NCBI GenBank assembly: GCA_934725305.1
Contig: CAKVBA010000041.1
Coordinates: forward strand, 1 to 24,466
Direction of reading: 5' to 3'
Source: an uncultured Parabacteroides sp.
GTDB taxonomy: Bacteria; Bacteroidota; Bacteroidia; Bacteroidales; Tannerellaceae
Length of the DNA: 24,466 nt
The notes under the pieces were generated by a model, which was given only the letters and a program-made list of their open reading frames with translations, was not told the DNA's origin and searched no databases. Positions within the stretch are counted from its first letter, which is position 1, and each line of letters starts with the position of its first letter. The position numbers and the translations under genes were made by a program. Positions 1 through 12,649 of the stretch are shown piece by piece.

Positions 1-71
1 GATGAGTTTAATCGGGAAAATACGGGAACGTCTGCCGGTTAACTCAGATTGAAGGAATTAAATGACTATCC
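1..71. other. Non-coding stretch downstream of susE
   Basis: This short edge segment follows the susE stop codon on the minus strand. I see no ATG on the minus strand here, so the next gene of the locus (susF or susG in the classical order) would begin beyond the window. No convincing terminator hairpin is visible, which fits the operon continuing off the edge. Confidence 0.5.
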
Positions 72-1238
72 CTATTTAATACCCCCTGTCCCGTCCAGGA
101 AGTTCAGATAAGCCTTCTGGCCTGCCGATACGCTTACAGCTTCAGGATCACCTCCGTTCTTCCGGTATTCTATTTTATTGTTCAGGACAATAAACTCACT
201 GCGCCACCAGTCGGTAGACGGCAACTTAACACACATACGCAATGTGCCATCGGCAACAAAAGCAGGTGAAACAAATTCACCTTCCCCGGAAGGTACCGTA
301 AATTTACGGGCTTCATCAAATGTATCCCAACCGCCGGATGGATCACCGGTCACATAGACATCGGGAGTAAGGAAATCAAGCGTATAAACCAGATTCTTTC
401 CATCTACAACAGTTGTCACTACCAAAATATACCAGCCGGCATTTTTAACACCGATATTCTCTCCGCCACTACCATCATCCATACCGGAGACTCCGGCTAA
501 AGAGGCCGATGCAGCCGGAACAAGACCTTCGGAATAAGCGACCTGATTGCCGTCCCACAAAGGCTGCGCATTGAACTTCATTACGTTATTACCGCCAAAA
601 TACTGCATGGACCAGAATTTACCCGGAGTATCCGTTACCGGGATCATTTCTACCCATTTACTCCAACTGCTTCCGGAGGCAAAATCACCTACCAGGTATA
701 TCTGTCCCGGCAAAGTGACAGGAGGTTCCACATTATATCCCAATACTTTCGGAAGTTCGATAACATTGGACGTGATTTGTCCTGCTCCATTATTCGTAAG
801 GGAAGCGTTCAGACGAATATAAACCGGCATGGGTGTCTCCGGCAATTCGGCATTATCGTTCGAAGCCTTCCACAAATCCAGCAAAGCCATGGCAAAGTCA
901 ACGGCGTCTATATTCAGTTTAGGCAGTGGGTAAGCCGGGGATAAGGTGGCATAATTTGCTTTTGTACCGGCTGCCTCATCGGCCTCCTTAAAAGTTTCTT
1001 CCAGAGAGAGCTGTACTTTATAGGTGGTAGAAGCCACGTATCCGTAATTAGGTTGCGTACAGGTCAGTTCAATGGAAGAAAGATTCTTCAGATCATATAC
1101 TTCATTTGCCTGTGTCGGTGTATTCAGGTTGAACTCAGTTGGTTTCTGAAAAACCGGATTATCGTCTCTGTCTTCTCCGCAACCGGCCCAGAATAATGAA
1201 CCGGCTAAAAGGAGCATATATATATTCAGTTTCTTCAT
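72..1238 (-). CDS. susE: SusE-type outer-membrane starch-binding lipoprotein
   Basis: This is a surface starch-binding lipoprotein that retains malto-oligosaccharides near the SusC/SusD importer. The N-terminus has a hydrophobic stretch ending in a lipobox (FWAGC, Cys20) followed by an acidic run (EDRDD), as in exported Bacteroidetes surface lipoproteins. Residues about 26-165 match the SusE N-terminal domain. Two tandem starch-binding beta-sandwich modules follow, each opening with a similar phrase: YLVGDF near 181 and VYVTGD near 294. Aromatic residues (W192, W195, W304, W344, W345) could contact sugar. The length of 388 aa fits SusE, with two binding modules, better than the longer SusF with three. 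The gene lies 22 bp after susD and ends in TAG. Family membership is firm; the exact ligand is inferred from the locus. Confidence 0.88.
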   Translation of the reverse strand: MKKLNIYMLLLAGSLFWAGCGEDRDDNPVFQKPTEFNLNTPTQANEVYDLKNLSSIELTCTQPNYGYVASTTYKVQLSLEETFKEADEAAGTKANYATLSPAYPLPKLNIDAVDFAMALLDLWKASNDNAELPETPMPVYIRLNASLTNNGAGQITSNVIELPKVLGYNVEPPVTLPGQIYLVGDFASGSSWSKWVEMIPVTDTPGKFWSMQYFGGNNVMKFNAQPLWDGNQVAYSEGLVPAASASLAGVSGMDDGSGGENIGVKNAGWYILVVTTVVDGKNLVYTLDFLTPDVYVTGDPSGGWDTFDEARKFTVPSGEGEFVSPAFVADGTLRMCVKLPSTDWWRSEFIVLNNKIEYRKNGGDPEAVSVSAGQKAYLNFLDGTGGIK

Positions 1239-1260
1239 TTGTTTACAGATTTGGAAGTTA

Positions 1261-2892
1261 TTATTTTAATGATTCATATCCCGGGTTTTGCACCAGGTTC
1301 GGATTGGCTGTCAGGTCACGGTCGCTGATCGGATAGATATTGAAACGACTGTCGATATTTGCAACGCCTTCCAATGTACCCCCTTTATATGCCCAGGCAT
1401 AATCCTTGGTGAATTTTCCGAAACGTATGAGGTCGGAACGACGCTGTCCTTCCCAATATAATTCGCGGGCACGTTCATCGAGAATAAAATCAAGAGACAG
1501 GTCAGAGGCTGTAATATTGGCACTCTTATCACCGTTAGCACGTTCACGCAGTTGGTTTACATACTCAACGGCCTGTTCCTTATTGGTTCCGGCAGCATTG
1601 CGTACGGCACATTCCGCATAAATCAGATAGATGTCTGCCAGACGGAACAACGGGAAGTCGGTGTTCGGATCGGGTGTCGGAGTTACCGCTGCGCCGTCCC
1701 AGCCCAGGTTCGTAAATTTATGGCACAGATAACCGGTGTTCCAGTCCTGCATTTTCGATTCCGGAGTACGTGTTCCGGCACCATCATAGAAAGCATAGCG
1801 TTTATCTTTCTTAACCAGGCTACCGTGGCTGTCGGTTCCCGCATCCGGACTTTCGTTGAAGAATCCGATCATCTGCGGTGTCGGCTTCAGGCAAGTCCAC
1901 GAAGAAGACATTCCAAACCAGGTCTGGTCCATATCACCACCATAGGCAGCGGCTGTCAGCATAATTGTACTGCCATAGCTTTTTGCATTGACATTATCGA
2001 AAGGGATCGCGTAGATGATTTCATTCTTATGCATACCCGTCAGATGGTTTTCACCACAGAAGAGGTTGGCATAATTATCTTCCAGGCCGAACCCGGCGTC
2101 AATCACTTTCTGGGCATATACAGCAGCCTTGTCATACATCGGTTTGCCTATATAAACTTCTGCATTCAGATACATTTTGGCAAGAAGCGTGTTAATGACC
2201 GGTCTGGTTACACGACCGTACGTTGCCATAGAAGGCGTTTCGTCCAGATTACCGTTTTCGGAAAGATCGATCAATTCGGCTACAATTTTGTCAAACAATG
2301 CCTCCGCCCCTATCTGTGACGGTTTCCACGACTTATCGTCTGTCGGGCTGTCATCCCAAACAACACCCGGATTGCGATAAAGGTCGATCAGGTAATAATA
2401 ATTCATTGCCCGGAGTCCGCGCACCTGGTCACGATATTTCTGAATATCCGGAATGTTGCTATCTGCCGCATAAACGTCCAGGAATTCCTTGCAGTAACGA
2501 ACATTCAGCATGGCACGCTGGTAGAATGAATAAGCATAAGGCAATGTATAATCCCAGTTCAGCTGGCATAACTCCACAATACCTTCGTCCGCCCAGTTCC
2601 AGATCGCTTCATCGGAAGGGAACAACTGCAAGGAGAGCAATCCGCGGAGAAAAACCAGCGAACCCTGGTCGCTTCCCTGCAAGTCCGGTTCGACATTAGT
2701 ATCGGAAGAGTTTCCCGACAAGCCGAAACCGGAATAGATTTTAGCCAGGAAGGACTGACAGTCGGCTTCATTATGGATAGAACTGCTGGATTTATCCAGT
2801 ATCGGTTCCTGATCGAGGTCGCCCAGACAGGATGTAGCCCAAACACAACATAAAGAGGCAAAGCCCAATGATATATATTTTTTCAGTTTCAT
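1261..2892 (-). CDS. susD: SusD-type starch-binding lipoprotein
   Basis: SusD is the lid-like, TPR-containing surface lipoprotein that pairs with SusC and captures starch helices. The N-terminus is a lipoprotein signal with Cys22 after WATS, followed by LGDLDQEP, typical of RagB/SusD proteins. The body shows family phrases: an RDQVRGLRAMNYYYLIDLYR segment about a quarter in, and near the end LADIYLIYAECAVR, an LRERAN segment, and FILDERARELYWEGQRRSDLIRFGKF. The terminal part has the usual NIYPISDRDLTANPNLVQNPGY. The length of 543 aa is normal. It starts 12 bp after the susC stop, so the two are surely co-transcribed. Starch as ligand is inferred from the adjacent susA and susB. Confidence 0.93.
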   Translation of the reverse strand: MKLKKYISLGFASLCCVWATSCLGDLDQEPILDKSSSSIHNEADCQSFLAKIYSGFGLSGNSSDTNVEPDLQGSDQGSLVFLRGLLSLQLFPSDEAIWNWADEGIVELCQLNWDYTLPYAYSFYQRAMLNVRYCKEFLDVYAADSNIPDIQKYRDQVRGLRAMNYYYLIDLYRNPGVVWDDSPTDDKSWKPSQIGAEALFDKIVAELIDLSENGNLDETPSMATYGRVTRPVINTLLAKMYLNAEVYIGKPMYDKAAVYAQKVIDAGFGLEDNYANLFCGENHLTGMHKNEIIYAIPFDNVNAKSYGSTIMLTAAAYGGDMDQTWFGMSSSWTCLKPTPQMIGFFNESPDAGTDSHGSLVKKDKRYAFYDGAGTRTPESKMQDWNTGYLCHKFTNLGWDGAAVTPTPDPNTDFPLFRLADIYLIYAECAVRNAAGTNKEQAVEYVNQLRERANGDKSANITASDLSLDFILDERARELYWEGQRRSDLIRFGKFTKDYAWAYKGGTLEGVANIDSRFNIYPISDRDLTANPNLVQNPGYESLK

Positions 2893-2904
2893 GATAGATG
2901 CATT

Positions 2905-5900
2905 TTAGAAATTGATGTTAACACCGAATAATACTGTTATCGGACGCGGATATACATTGTTATCCATACCGTCGTTCACTTCAGGATCAAGACCGTCATA
3001 CTTGGTTATGATGATCGGGTTCTGCACGGTTGCATAAAAGCGAGCATTCCAGCTACTTTTGATAAACTTATCTACATTATATCCCAATGTAATATTGTCG
3101 ATCTTCAGGAACGAAGCATTCTGGATATAGTAATCCGACAAACGCTGGCGTGACTGGAATCCGGTTTTCAAAGCTGATGTAGGTTTATTACTCAACGCAT
3201 TGTTCCCAAACAATTCGTTGACGCCCAATGCAGCATTGGCGGCCGTCGAGTTGAAATTGTAATTGCCCAGGCTGACACGTCCGTTGAAGCCTAAATCCCA
3301 CTGCTTATACGTGAATTTGGAGTTGAAGCCCATCAACACGTCTGCGGTCGGTTTCTTATAACGATAGAGGTCGTTGTCGGTAATTACACCGTCGCCGTTA
3401 CGGTCCACATACTCACCTTCGATCGGGTTTCCGTTGGCATCATACACTTGCTGGAAAACATAGAATGTACCCGGAGCATAACCAACGCTATGGATCTTCA
3501 GACGCAAACCGCCGTCACCACCTGTCGATTCGAAACGTTTACCCGGTGAGTCGGAATTATCGTTATAAGTCAGTTCCGTAATCTTTGTCTTATTGTAAGC
3601 GATATTGAAACCCAGGTCCCAACTAAAGTCACGGCTTACTATCGGACGGGTATTGATAGAAAACTCAACCCCTTTGTTTTCGAGCGAACCGATATTCGAA
3701 ACAACATATTCGGCAAAGTCGGTTCCGGCCGGCACATTCACTTCCGCATTGATAAGGTCTTTTGTCTTACGGATATAACCATCCAAAGAACCGGTAATAC
3801 GACCGTTCAGGAATCCGTAATCGATACCGACATTATAGGTAGTCGTTGTTTCCCATTTCAGATTCGGGTTGGCAGCTGTCGGTGCCAATACATTTATCCA
3901 GGTCACATTTCCGGCAGCATCATAAACAGGATACATGGCTCCCCCTTTTCCTTCCCGGTAAAATGAAAGATACGGATAATCGCCCTGGTTAATATCCTGC
4001 TGCCCGGTAACACCCCAGCCTAAACGTAACTTCAATTCATCCAGGCTACTAAAATCTTTCATAAAGCCTTCTTCATTCATCTTCCATCCCAGAGCCAGCG
4101 AAGGGAAGAGTCCCCAGCGTTTATCTTTGGCAAAACGGGAAGAGGCATCATCACGCAAGGTGAAAGTCAACAGATATTTATCCATCAATGAGTAATTCAT
4201 ACGTCCATAGAAAGAGGCCAGTACATATTGGGTATCTGTTTTCTTATATTCGTTGCTTACGGTCGTATTCTGTCCGAACGTTTCCGGCTTGCGCGACAAA
4301 TAATAAGTCACATTATCCGTCTGCGTCTGGTAACTCTGATAAGAATAACCTGCCATGATGTCGAAGCGGCTGGCTACCGACGGTAGTTCTTTGGAATACT
4401 GTGCGTAAAAATCAAACAGTTTGTTTTTATGTGTACTATTATAGATACGGTTACTTCCGGTTGCGTCATCATCCGGCTGATAAGAACCGGGAGCATTCGG
4501 GTCTACATATTTCTTTCCTTCCACAGATGTATAATCGATACCCATATTCATATTAAAGCGTAAATCCGGCAAGAAGTGCAGTTTGTAATCGAACTGCGCA
4601 TTTCCGATAAACGACTTGGCTGTCGAACGGTCATCGACCATTTCCAACATAGAAACAGGGTTGACTCCGGCTGAGGTCGCTCTGGTACCGTCCGGTGTGT
4701 AATCGCCGGTCCAGGTAAAATAACCTCCGTATTTACTGCCGTTTGTAACCGGCTTGGTCGGGTCGAAGCTAACCGCGCTTCCCAAAGCACCCGTATCGGC
4801 AAAACGGTTTTTGATATAAACGCCTTTACCATTCAGGTTTACATTCAGGTGGTCCTGAAAGAAGGAAGGAGTCAATGAAACGCTTCCGGTATATCGCTGG
4901 AAATTAGATGTTTTCAGAATACCGTTCTGATCGGTATAACCGAAAGAGACACGGTAAGGCATAAATTCTTTGACAGAGCCGTAAGCACTGATATTATGGT
5001 CGGTCGAAATTGCCGTACGCAACACTTCATCCTGCCAGTCTGTACTGACATTCGGGAAGAGATTCAACGCATTCAACATACCCTCCGTCGTGTTCGGAGC
5101 ATTTGTGATATAATCACGGTATTCATCCCCGCTCATTACATCTACTTTATTACGTTTCGTGCTGACAGACACATTACCGCTGTAATTGATCTTCACACTG
5201 CCGCTCTTTCCTTTTTTCGTTGTAATGATGATAACACCATTCGAGGCACGAGAACCGTAGATTGCAGTAGCCGATGCATCTTTCAGGACTGTAAAAGACT
5301 CGATATCAGAAGGGTTTATCGTACTCAGCGGATTGCTTAACCCGTCTGGGGCACTGTTACCCATAATCACACCGTCGATAACCACCAACGGATCGTTTTT
5401 AGCAGACAAGGAAGAACCGCCACGGATACGGATCGAAGAAGAGGAACCCGGCTGTCCGGTTGAAGAGGCAACGGATACACCGGCCACTTTACCCATCAAC
5501 ATATCTTGGGGACTGACCTGCAAGCCACGGTTCTTTTCATCCGGCTTGATGGCGATAACAGAACCGGTAGCATCATTCTTCTTAACCGTACCATATCCAA
5601 TAACGACAACATTCTCCAACATCTGGGAATCTTCTGCCAGAATAATATTCATATCAGAAGCAGCAGGCAATTCCTGCATCTTATATCCGATAAATGAAAC
5701 AGAGATAATATCGCCTTTAGAGGCAGACAACAGAAACTTACCGTCTATATCGGTAACTGTCCCGTTCGTTGTCCCCTTTATAATAACATTCGCCCCGATA
5801 ACCGGTTCTCCTGTAGGATCTTTCACAACTCCGGTCACTGTCATTTGCTGGGCAAAAACAGAAACGGACATACACAAGCCTGTGATCAACATCAACAGTG

Positions 5901-5922
5901 CTTTAAACCTTAAACATTTCAT
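2905..5922 (-). CDS. susC: SusC-type TonB-dependent outer-membrane oligosaccharide transporter
   Basis: This is the outer-membrane importer for malto-oligosaccharides, energised by TonB and forming a complex with SusD. A signal peptide ends near residue 25 (SVFAQ). A carboxypeptidase-regulatory-like domain spans about 29-97 (GVVKDPTGEPVIGANV). The TonB-box region is near 101-111 (MLENVVVIGYG), and the plug contains PLVVIDGV, DASATAIYGSRASNGVIIITTKKGK. The rest is a 22-strand-type barrel ending in the aromatic terminus FGVNINF expected for BAM recognition. The 1005 aa length is normal and there is no frameshift. A 57-bp gap separates it from the susB stop on the upstream side. Family assignment is certain; the starch substrate rests on context. 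Confidence 0.95.
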   Translation of the reverse strand: MKCLRFKALLMLITGLCMSVSVFAQQMTVTGVVKDPTGEPVIGANVIIKGTTNGTVTDIDGKFLLSASKGDIISVSFIGYKMQELPAASDMNIILAEDSQMLENVVVIGYGTVKKNDATGSVIAIKPDEKNRGLQVSPQDMLMGKVAGVSVASSTGQPGSSSSIRIRGGSSLSAKNDPLVVIDGVIMGNSAPDGLSNPLSTINPSDIESFTVLKDASATAIYGSRASNGVIIITTKKGKSGSVKINYSGNVSVSTKRNKVDVMSGDEYRDYITNAPNTTEGMLNALNLFPNVSTDWQDEVLRTAISTDHNISAYGSVKEFMPYRVSFGYTDQNGILKTSNFQRYTGSVSLTPSFFQDHLNVNLNGKGVYIKNRFADTGALGSAVSFDPTKPVTNGSKYGGYFTWTGDYTPDGTRATSAGVNPVSMLEMVDDRSTAKSFIGNAQFDYKLHFLPDLRFNMNMGIDYTSVEGKKYVDPNAPGSYQPDDDATGSNRIYNSTHKNKLFDFYAQYSKELPSVASRFDIMAGYSYQSYQTQTDNVTYYLSRKPETFGQNTTVSNEYKKTDTQYVLASFYGRMNYSLMDKYLLTFTLRDDASSRFAKDKRWGLFPSLALGWKMNEEGFMKDFSSLDELKLRLGWGVTGQQDINQGDYPYLSFYREGKGGAMYPVYDAAGNVTWINVLAPTAANPNLKWETTTTYNVGIDYGFLNGRITGSLDGYIRKTKDLINAEVNVPAGTDFAEYVVSNIGSLENKGVEFSINTRPIVSRDFSWDLGFNIAYNKTKITELTYNDNSDSPGKRFESTGGDGGLRLKIHSVGYAPGTFYVFQQVYDANGNPIEGEYVDRNGDGVITDNDLYRYKKPTADVLMGFNSKFTYKQWDLGFNGRVSLGNYNFNSTAANAALGVNELFGNNALSNKPTSALKTGFQSRQRLSDYYIQNASFLKIDNITLGYNVDKFIKSSWNARFYATVQNPIIITKYDGLDPEVNDGMDNNVYPRPITVLFGVNINF

Positions 5923-5979
5923 GTGCTTAAATTTAAGTTCTTTACAAGTTTACTTAATAACCTTAACAATCCTTTTACC

Positions 5980-10105
<4,126 letters not shown>

Positions 10106-10218
10106 CTACCGGGAAAACGCTTTAGAAAAAAAATCAAAACTCATAAAACATCTTTTCATCTGTAATACAAGACTATAGCATATTTCAACCAGGCAAAAAA
10201 ATCAAAACGTATTAGAAG

Positions 10219-10237
10219 GTATTTCAAATGTATTTCA
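10219..10237. promoter_or_regulatory. Tandem GTATTTCA repeats, candidate regulator site
   Basis: Two exact copies of GTATTTCA start at 10219 and 10230, 11 bp apart, so they lie on the same face of the helix. They end just before the -7 box of the divergent regulator gene. A third partial copy, TATTTCA, is at 10181. The segment also contains CAAATGTA, identical to the inverted -7 box of susA. The direct-repeat arrangement resembles an activator or autoregulatory operator. The link to SusR is inference. Confidence 0.4.
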
Positions 10238-10238
10238 C

Positions 10239-10246
10239 TATCTTTG
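10239..10246 (+). promoter_or_regulatory. Bacteroidetes -7 box for susR
   Basis: TATCTTTG matches TAnnTTTG exactly. Transcription should begin about 5-8 bp downstream, at or very near the first in-frame ATG (10253). Translation is therefore more likely from the second ATG at 10271. No clear -33 TTTG is present; the tandem GTATTTCA repeats occupy that region. Confidence 0.6.
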
Positions 10247-10270
10247 CGCTAGATGAATCAAATCAACAAC

Positions 10271-11863
10271 ATGAAAAACACGATATATTCTCTTTTTCTA
10301 CTCCTTTTGTCGATATTGCCGGCACATGCATCCGGCGATGAGCCGACGATCAAATCCCTGCTCAAAGAGTTGGATCGTACCATCGCTATGAAAGCCGACT
10401 TTCACAAACAGCGGGAACACGAGATAGACAGTATCCGGAAACTGGCACATACCACTTCTTCGCCAGAGGAAAAATATCACCTGTACAGTTCCCTGTACGG
10501 AATCTACCTACATTACCAGGCCGACTCAGCTTTGCATTATCTGGAAAAAAGGAAAGCACTCCTTCCGTCCCTCCAAAATCCACAGTACGAGAACGATTTA
10601 TGGATCGCAAGAGCCGAAGTACTGGGAATCATGGGACTTTACAATGAGGTGGCCGCACAACTGGAACAGGTTCGCCGGGATCAATTAGACAACCAGACCC
10701 TGCTTTACTATTATTATACCTGTCGTACTTACTACGGTTGGATAGCAGACTACACCCGTACCGACGAACGGCACAAGTATATCGAGAAAACGAATGCCTA
10801 CCGCGACTCCATCTTATCCCTCACACCCAATCAGCTCGACCACAGTGTGGTACTGGCCGACAAAATGATCGTAGACGGACAAGCGGATAAAGCAATCGAA
10901 CTGATAAATAAAGAGTTGGAAGGTTTGGACAACCAGGAATCACTAGTCTATCTGTTATATAACCTGTCGCAGGCTTATGCCCAAAAAGGCGACACCGAAA
11001 AACAAATCTATTACCTGGCCCAAACCGCCATAGCCGACCTGAAAGAAGCTAAACGTGAATATATATCCCTGCAAAAACTGGCCTTGCTGATGTTTGAAAA
11101 GGGAGATATCGAACGGGCCTACAAATACCTGAGTTGCTCGATGGAAGATGCCGTTGCCTGTAATGCCCGTCTCCGTTCAGTAGAAGTAACAGAGTTTTTC
11201 CCGATCGTGGATAAAGTGTATAAACTGAAAATCGAGAAAGAGAAACAGATATCGCGCACGTTACTGATTAGTGTGAGCTTTTTATCTTTCTTATTATTGG
11301 TAACGATCATCTACCTGTACCGGCAGATGAAGAAACTGTCCCTTATGCAAAAAGCAGTCAGTGCCTCCAATGAGCAGTTACAGGAAATCAATAAAGAGTT
11401 GAGCCAGGCCAGTAAAATAAAGGAAGAGTACATTGCCCTTTACCTGAACCAATGTGTCATTTATCTGGATAAACTGGATACTTACCGCCGTTCTTTAGCA
11501 AAGCTGGCTATGGCCTCCAAACTGGACGACTTATTCAAAACAATCAAGTCCGAGCAATTCATACGGGATGAACGGAAGAACTTCTACAATGAGTTCGATA
11601 AATCGTTCCTGAAGCTATTCCCCCATTTCATCAAATCGTTTAACGCCCTGATGACGGAAGAAGGAAAACTAAGCCCTAAATCCGGTGAAATATTATCCAC
11701 CGAGTTACGCATCTTCGCCCTGATCCGCCTGGGAATCAGCGACAGCAGCAATATCGCCCATTTCCTGGGTTATTCGCTGGCTACCGTTTATTCGTACCGC
11801 AGCAAAGTGAGAAGCAAAGCGCTCGACAAAGAAAAGTTTGAAGAAGAAGTTGCCTCCCTTTAA
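10271..11863 (+). CDS. susR: SusR-type membrane-spanning transcriptional regulator (DUF6377-like)
   Basis: This is the probable activator of the adjacent starch operon. The layout is a signal peptide or N-anchor (KNTIYSLFLLLLSILPAHA), a long helical TPR-like periplasmic region to about residue 325, and one transmembrane segment (about 332-352, LLISVSFLSFLLLVTIIYLY). A cytoplasmic coiled linker follows, then a C-terminal helix-turn-helix around 475-515 (ELRIFALIRLGISDSSNIAH, then SLATVYSYRSKVRSKAL). This architecture is that of SusR and related regulators that bind maltose or oligosaccharides outside the inner membrane and DNA inside. I use the Met at 10271 (530 aa) because the -7 box puts the transcript start near the upstream ATG at 10253. 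Divergence from susA and family architecture support the name; direct ligand evidence is lacking. Confidence 0.85.
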   Translation: MKNTIYSLFLLLLSILPAHASGDEPTIKSLLKELDRTIAMKADFHKQREHEIDSIRKLAHTTSSPEEKYHLYSSLYGIYLHYQADSALHYLEKRKALLPSLQNPQYENDLWIARAEVLGIMGLYNEVAAQLEQVRRDQLDNQTLLYYYYTCRTYYGWIADYTRTDERHKYIEKTNAYRDSILSLTPNQLDHSVVLADKMIVDGQADKAIELINKELEGLDNQESLVYLLYNLSQAYAQKGDTEKQIYYLAQTAIADLKEAKREYISLQKLALLMFEKGDIERAYKYLSCSMEDAVACNARLRSVEVTEFFPIVDKVYKLKIEKEKQISRTLLISVSFLSFLLLVTIIYLYRQMKKLSLMQKAVSASNEQLQEINKELSQASKIKEEYIALYLNQCVIYLDKLDTYRRSLAKLAMASKLDDLFKTIKSEQFIRDERKNFYNEFDKSFLKLFPHFIKSFNALMTEEGKLSPKSGEILSTELRIFALIRLGISDSSNIAHFLGYSLATVYSYRSKVRSKALDKEKFEEEVASL

Positions 11864-11926
11864 TCTTTCATACAGATTATAAATTCGTTACACCCGTTGG
11901 CGGAATTAAATTAGACAGTATTTCAG

Positions 11927-11967
11927 AAGGTCTATAGACTTTTCGGAATTAGTCTATAGACTTTTTT
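11927..11967. terminator. Intrinsic terminator of susR built from two palindromic decamers
   Basis: Two copies of GTCTATAGAC (11930-11939 and 11952-11961), each itself a palindrome, can pair with one another. Flanking AAG/TTT pairs extend this to a stem of about 13 bp with a 12-nt loop, followed by a run of six T. It lies 63 bp after the susR stop and fits a rho-independent terminator. The last codons of the transposase fragment on the minus strand simply read through it. Confidence 0.7.
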
Positions 11968-12483
11968 GAAATTGGGTAGGCACTCCGTTTCCGGAATTGC
12001 AATCTGCTCAAAACAAGTACCAACAAGAATGCCGATACCGAGAATTTCCAATCCCCGTTTCATGGCAGAAGCGCATCCCGACCAGAACTTACCGATATAA
12101 GGAGTCTTCTTTCCCGACTTTGAAATGTAGCTTGCATCGATGGCAATGGCTTTTCTAGCACTTTCACCAAACCTCTGTCGCATAAGGAAGAGGTTGAACT
12201 GCATCCGGTCAAATTCACGTTCAAACAACTGCCGGAAGCGTTGTTCCGAGCTGTCTGAGTAACGCCCCATTTGGGTAAAATTAATCTTTCTTGGCAGTAC
12301 CATATACAAAATCATGAGTTGGATGAATACTGTTTTAAAACTTTTACGTAACTTCGCAGAACAACTATTCAAAGCATCGGTTACGATTTCCTCATATTTT
12401 GTATAGTAACGATATGATAACTCAATATGGAAGAGAGAAAAGACATCAATAGGTTGAAAGTGGTTCTTGCCGAACAGAAACAT
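11932..12483 (-). pseudogene. Truncated IS4-like transposase (remnant)
   Basis: This 183-codon frame encodes only the N-terminal part of a DDE transposase. The recognisable block is residues about 21-152, with RKINFTQMGRYSDSSEQRF and then AIAIDASYISKSGKKTP, whose D116 would be the first catalytic Asp. FWSGCASAMKRGLEILGIGI follows. The remaining catalytic Asp and Glu domains are missing. The final residues (from about 155) translate unrelated sequence including the susR terminator, so the stop is accidental. The first 19 codons are antisense to the start of the broken XRE gene, so the IS-derived part may begin inside the frame. No terminal inverted repeats or target duplication could be defined. 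The IS4-like family call rests on the motif around D116 and is moderately sure. Confidence 0.75.
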
Positions 12484-12641
12484 ACGAATAAATGGTTAGC
12501 TGAAAAATTAGGTAAAGACCAGATAACGGTTTAAATGGTGTATTAATACATCGCAACCATCACTGGAAATGTTACTTAAAATAGCCGAAACATTGGAGAT
12601 TAGATGTTAAGGATTTATTATGGTCTCAAAAAAAGAATTGA
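12427..12641 (+). pseudogene. XRE-family HTH regulator broken by two frameshifts
   Basis: The first 35 codons read MEERKDINRLKVV, then NKWLAEKLGKDQITV, and stop at TAA (12532). Shifting frame at 12536 resumes the same protein family (WCINTSQPSLEMLLKIAETL), and shifting again after an extra A at 12602 gives DVKDLLWSQKKN and a TGA at 12639. Rejoined, this is a Cro/CI-type DNA-binding protein of about 71 residues, with helix 2-turn-helix 3 around LAEKLGKD..TV(SK)WC. The lesions are a 2-nt loss where Ser-Lys codons are expected and a 1-nt gain. The gene ends 8 bp before the winged-helix gene, so it was probably the first gene of the restriction operon. An assembly error is the main alternative. 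Confidence 0.82.
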
Positions 12642-12649
12642 AATAAAAC

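Noticed and set aside
1552..2319. 255-codon plus-strand frame opposite susD, and similar long antisense frames opposite susC, susB and susA
   Set aside because: They lie wholly inside well-recognised genes on the other strand, show no family motifs and have low-complexity composition typical of shadow frames.
12343..12426. Promoter for the restriction operon inside the IS remnant
   Set aside because: The nearest candidate, TATTTTG, is one base short of the TAnnTTTG spacing and has no partner -33 box.
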